Positions 60,960 through 64,000 of a stretch of 64,000 nt of DNA are shown here, in pieces. How positions within the stretch are numbered: the stretch's first letter is position 1; every line of letters begins with the position of its first letter. The notes under the pieces are model-generated. The model was not told where the DNA came from. It saw only the letters and a list, made by a program, of their open reading frames with translations, and did not search any database. Where the stretch lies: assembly GCA_014898425.1 (NCBI GenBank), contig RCSZ01000008.1, positions 2,380,001 to 2,444,000 of the forward strand. The letters run 5' to 3'. The stretch comes from Botryotinia globosa (taxonomy: Eukaryota; Ascomycota; Leotiomycetes; Helotiales; Sclerotiniaceae). The position numbers and the translations under genes were made by a program.

Positions 60960-61375
60960 ATGATATTCGTAATGAGTCTGTGATTATATTGGCAAGTTTC
61001 GGGCTTTGGTGTTTGGGGATTTGGGGTTGCCGTGATACCTGGAGTTGGAGGTTTCCTGTTCTCATCAAGGCATTGTGAGAACCGACATGTTTTGGCACGA
61101 TTTGTACAGCATTGACCGACTTAGATCATGAGAAGATTTACAATATCAAATGCGGGATTAAATCAAAGGATATTGTAATACCAACCCTGTTCCTCTATTA
61201 GTATGTTAATATTTTCATTTGTTTGCCGGTGTAGTAAGACGTAGGATCACCCCATGTCATAGGTCTCATCCGCAGAAGTTTGATTCGACTGTGAAATGAT
61301 CTAGAATTTGGATCTAGATTCTAGGCGTCTAATATAACAACGTGCACGTCTGTGGTAAAAACAGACAAACGCTAC
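60960..61375. other. Convergent 3' region between CHL4 and TatD genes
   Basis: No gene. A possible extra 3' exon of the TatD gene could use GTGAGT at about 61379 and an acceptor near 61335-61350. Confidence 0.45.
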
Positions 61376-62649
61376 TCACGCTCCCAAATCGAACATCTTG
61401 CAGCTATTTTTCCATGCCGCCTCCCTTAATTCTTTCACACTCACCCCTTTGACTCCTGCAACGACCCACGCTACCCGCCCAATCATACAAGGTTCATTTC
61501 TACCTTTAATCATTACCCCCTCTACCCATTTCTCCTTCTTCACACTCTTCCAACCCTTCCCGCCCTCGATAGACTTTTCGCCCTCGCTCATTCCTTCGCC
61601 TTCTGTCCCTTCCTCGAACCCCTTCAGCCATTTCGAACTTGCATGACTAGGTCTGATCTCACACCAAGGCCCGTCAGTCTCAATTTGAAGGCTCTCGATA
61701 GGTATTGCTTTTACCACTTCCAAGTTCTCTTCTGTTTTCAATGAACAACCATTCACCCCAATATCAAATCCCAAAGCGACCAGTTCCTCCATTTCCTCCT
61801 TTGTTCCAGTGAAACTATGAACCACTCCTCTCTTTGGCAACTCTTCTAATCTGGCCTTTAATATTCGTACAAAATCTTCGTGAGCAGCACGTGAATGAAG
61901 AAAGAGTGGTAGATGTAGACGAGTCGCTATATCGAGTTGCTTCTCAAAGTATTCTAACTGGACATCTTTTGGGCATAGAGTCAGACGATCGTAGTCAAGG
62001 CCGAACTCTCCAAATGCTACGCAGTGATTTGTGTTTTTTGCTTCTAATGCCAACGACTCGAGTTCTTGAAGGTATTTATCCGGAGAATTAGGGGCTTTCG
62101 TGAATTGGAGACAGGAACAGGGGTGGACGCCAACGGTTGCGAAGAGTACCCCGGCTATGAGAATCAGCTGTTAGCTTTTGCTACTTCCCATTTTCCACTT
62201 CTAGATTTCTAGATTTCTATATTGAAGATGCTTACAATATTCCTTAGATAGCTCAACAGCCTTTCTAGACTCTTCCAAATCGGATCCGGTAACGATAAGT
62301 TTCTGACACCCTGCGGTAAGAGCTCGTGAGATAACAGAGGGCAGATCGGTTGGATGACGTTGTGTATCATAGTAGATTCCAGAGTAGACGGGATCGGTAA
62401 GATTTATACCTATCTACTGCGAAAAGACTGATCAGCTATTGTGTCCGCGGTCGAATAGATGCTAAAGTCTTGAGCAGGAGAATGTACATCTACATAACGG
62501 GGTTTATCTCCTTGCCCAGCTTCGAGGACACCATTGGTAGCTGTAGACATGTTGAATCTGTGGTTGTGAATTTTCAGAAATATTGCAGAGTTTAGTCGCG
62601 GTTTTAGAAAAGAGTTCGTGAACCTACAAAGTGGGCGAAGGTGATTCAT
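61376..62649 (-). CDS. TatD-family metal-dependent deoxyribonuclease
   Basis: Three exons on the minus strand, 62649-62488, 62413-62236 and 62154-61376, give 372 residues. Domain start is RYVDIGINLTDPVYSGIY (as in TATDN1), then TVGVHPC, AFGEFGLDYDRL with the metal-binding Glu, LPLFLHSRAA with His, VVHSFTG with His, and QIETDGPWC with the catalytic Asp. All metal ligands of the TIM-barrel are present. The first 34 residues are Arg/Leu/Asn-rich and without acidic residues before a second Met (MSTATNG), so one gene may yield mitochondrial and cytosolic forms. A Gly/Glu/Lys-rich insert of about 35 residues lies near residue 300. TatD enzymes degrade DNA in apoptosis and repair. The final codons may be extended by one more exon. 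Confidence 0.93.
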
Positions 62650-63409
62650 GGAGTGAAAATGAAGTACTGAATGTTGAGGGGGTGAAGAAGGCTGTGATGA
62701 AATTTGCGGGGTGGCAGCCTTGCGCTAAGAAATACTAGCGGGGAACACCTCCCTCATTTTTGTTGACGAACAAGCCATGGCTGGCACGAATGCAAATTAA
62801 AGGTGTAAGGCCGAGTTCCTTCTCCATAAACTTGTGCATGCTCATATGTCGTAACGCAGTGTCTATTTGTGGCTTTATGTCATGCCATTTTGCTCTTTGC
62901 ATATGTGTCGCTGTTGATACCTTACCCCTTACATCAATGGAAAGAATCACTACTACAGTCACCTTTTCCTTTGGTTCTCACATCGAGTGATACGGGTTCG
63001 CAAGAGAAGGAGGTCTTCAGTCAATTCGCATTGTCATCCACCAACGATCATAGATCACAGGGAGTTTGAGACTAGACATCTTGTGCAAAACAATTTAGCA
63101 TGCTACAAGCAAAGGGTATAGCTAAGAGAAATGCATCTAGCATCTAAACATCCTGAACCTTTTAGGTCATCATTAAACATCCTTCATTCCATTCATATGC
63201 GCATATCATAATATCCATCCCAATTCATATCGAATCTAACCATGCCCAACCTGTACACCTTTCAAATGCAAATATCATGCTCTTGCTCGCTCATTTTCAT
63301 ATGCTCATGCAATCATATCATGTCATGAAAAATAATAAGAAAAACAGTAAAAAAGTCCTCCAAAAAAAAAGAAAACGCCAACCGACTGATATAAATCCAC
63401 CTATAATGA
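62650..63409. other. Intergenic tract
   Basis: It carries the TatD promoter (minus strand) and the 3' flank of the partial gene at the right edge. A minus-strand 55-codon frame from ATG 62902 to the stop at 62735 has mixed composition but no known motif. Confidence 0.45.
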
Positions 63410-64000
63410 TCATGATAAACTTGAATGTCCTTGCGTGAAAGCCTGCAATCTCAAACCACTCAAGGCAGGACCGTCCTTAGTACTACTGGCGTTGCTTCCA
63501 CCCCTACTCCTCCTTGTCCCAAGTATACGGTGCTCACCAGGAACCTTTCCATTACCGCCGACCAAAGTTTTACTATGAGTTAGATGATCCAGATCATCAC
63601 TCGAATGAACAGCATCGACTAGATCATCAAATTTTCTAGAAGTTCCCGCGATTTTAGCGCCTATAACGGCCAAAGAATCGCGCGTTCGTCTTAATCCATC
63701 AATGTTGTTGTGTGTCAATCGTTCGAGAGTAGTATGAATACCTCTCAGCTCAGTTTCAATCTTTGGAAAAGTATAATCGGAAATTCCGCGGATTCGTGTA
63801 CCGCTATCATGAGCCAATTCGTCGAGTTGTGAGACTGCTTTGTCCAGTTCCTTGGTAAGTCGCTTGTTTCCTTCAAGAACAACGGATTTTACTTGTGCAC
63901 CGGTTTCGAGTACACGATTGTCTATTCGGGCTAGTGCTGCGCCATTAACGCGAACGGCGGTTGTGGTCTGGCCGACTGTTAAATCGAGGTTTAGAATATT
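63410..64000 (-). CDS. C-terminal part of unknown, probably coiled-coil protein
   Basis: A minus-strand frame is open from the right window edge to the stop at 63410, giving 196 residues. The 5' end is outside. It has heptad-like hydrophobic spacing in segments such as NGAALARIDNRVLETGAQVKS and LTKELDKAVSQLDELAHD, suggesting a coiled coil or helical bundle. A polar tail rich in Arg, Ser, Gly and Asn follows. No catalytic motif or membrane segment is visible, and I do not recognise the family. Confidence 0.7.
   Translation of the reverse strand, partial: NILNLDLTVGQTTTAVRVNGAALARIDNRVLETGAQVKSVVLEGNKRLTKELDKAVSQLDELAHDSGTRIRGISDYTFPKIETELRGIHTTLERLTHNNIDGLRRTRDSLAVIGAKIAGTSRKFDDLVDAVHSSDDLDHLTHSKTLVGGNGKVPGEHRILGTRRSRGGSNASSTKDGPALSGLRLQAFTQGHSSLS

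Overview
This window looks like nuclear DNA of a filamentous ascomycete (Pezizomycotina). The genes carry short spliceosomal introns with GTAAGT/GTATGT-type donors and CTAAC-like branch sites. The protein set is typical of such fungi: a CFEM GPI-anchored wall protein, a CYS3/MetR-type bZIP factor, a SAK1-type SNF1-activating kinase, a LaeA-like (UMTA-type) methyltransferase, a SLIP-GC-like dynamin-family GTPase and a DUF3716 protein. Protein wording and moderate AT-richness suggest Leotiomycetes, possibly Sclerotiniaceae (Botrytis/Sclerotinia relatives). That placement is an inference I could not test. There are no prokaryotic operons, CRISPR arrays or intact transposons.

Layout. 1-6.0 kb: a truncated POF1-like nucleotidyltransferase (-) divergent from a steroid 5-alpha-reductase-family enzyme (+), then an aquaporin (+) with a 260-residue hydrophilic N-terminus. 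6.0-15.7 kb: about 9.6 kb with no gene I can support, carrying minisatellites and dispersed TACCTAGGTA-like motifs. 15.7-19.5 kb: SNF1-activating kinase (+). 21.8-22.9 kb: SAM-dependent methyltransferase (-) with one problematic splice junction. 24.7 kb: a tRNA-like Pol III unit. 24.8-29.9 kb: gene-poor, repeat-rich. 29.9-31.3 kb: CFEM protein (+). 33.5-36.4 kb: ribonucleotide reductase large subunit (-). 37.1-40.2 kb: COX18-like insertase (-) divergent from ALG11 mannosyltransferase (+). 40.7-42.9 kb: gamma-glutamyltranspeptidase (-, eight exons). 45.7-48.6 kb: DUF3716-type protein (+). 50.8-52.3 kb: bZIP factor (-) with a 675-bp intron. 54.3-57.6 kb: dynamin-like GTPase (-). 59.4-61.0 kb: CHL4/CENP-N kinetochore protein (+). 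61.4-62.6 kb: TatD-family nuclease (-). 63.4-64.0 kb: C-terminus of an unknown coiled-coil-like protein (-).

The genes do not form one pathway or a biosynthetic cluster. Housekeeping functions (dNTP synthesis, N-glycan assembly, cytochrome oxidase assembly, kinetochore, glutathione breakdown) are interleaved with lineage-specific genes. GGT and the bZIP factor, if it is a true CYS3/MetR orthologue, both touch sulfur/glutathione metabolism, but nothing in the sequence links them. I did not find a clear new multi-gene system. The most unusual items are a Glu in place of the usual selectivity-filter His of the aquaporin, a uORF overlapping the kinase start, a tRNA-like unit with a long internal insert, a bZIP gene with two possible N-termini, and dispersed palindromic motifs in the gene-free tracts. 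Exon boundaries were read by eye from frame and splice consensus.
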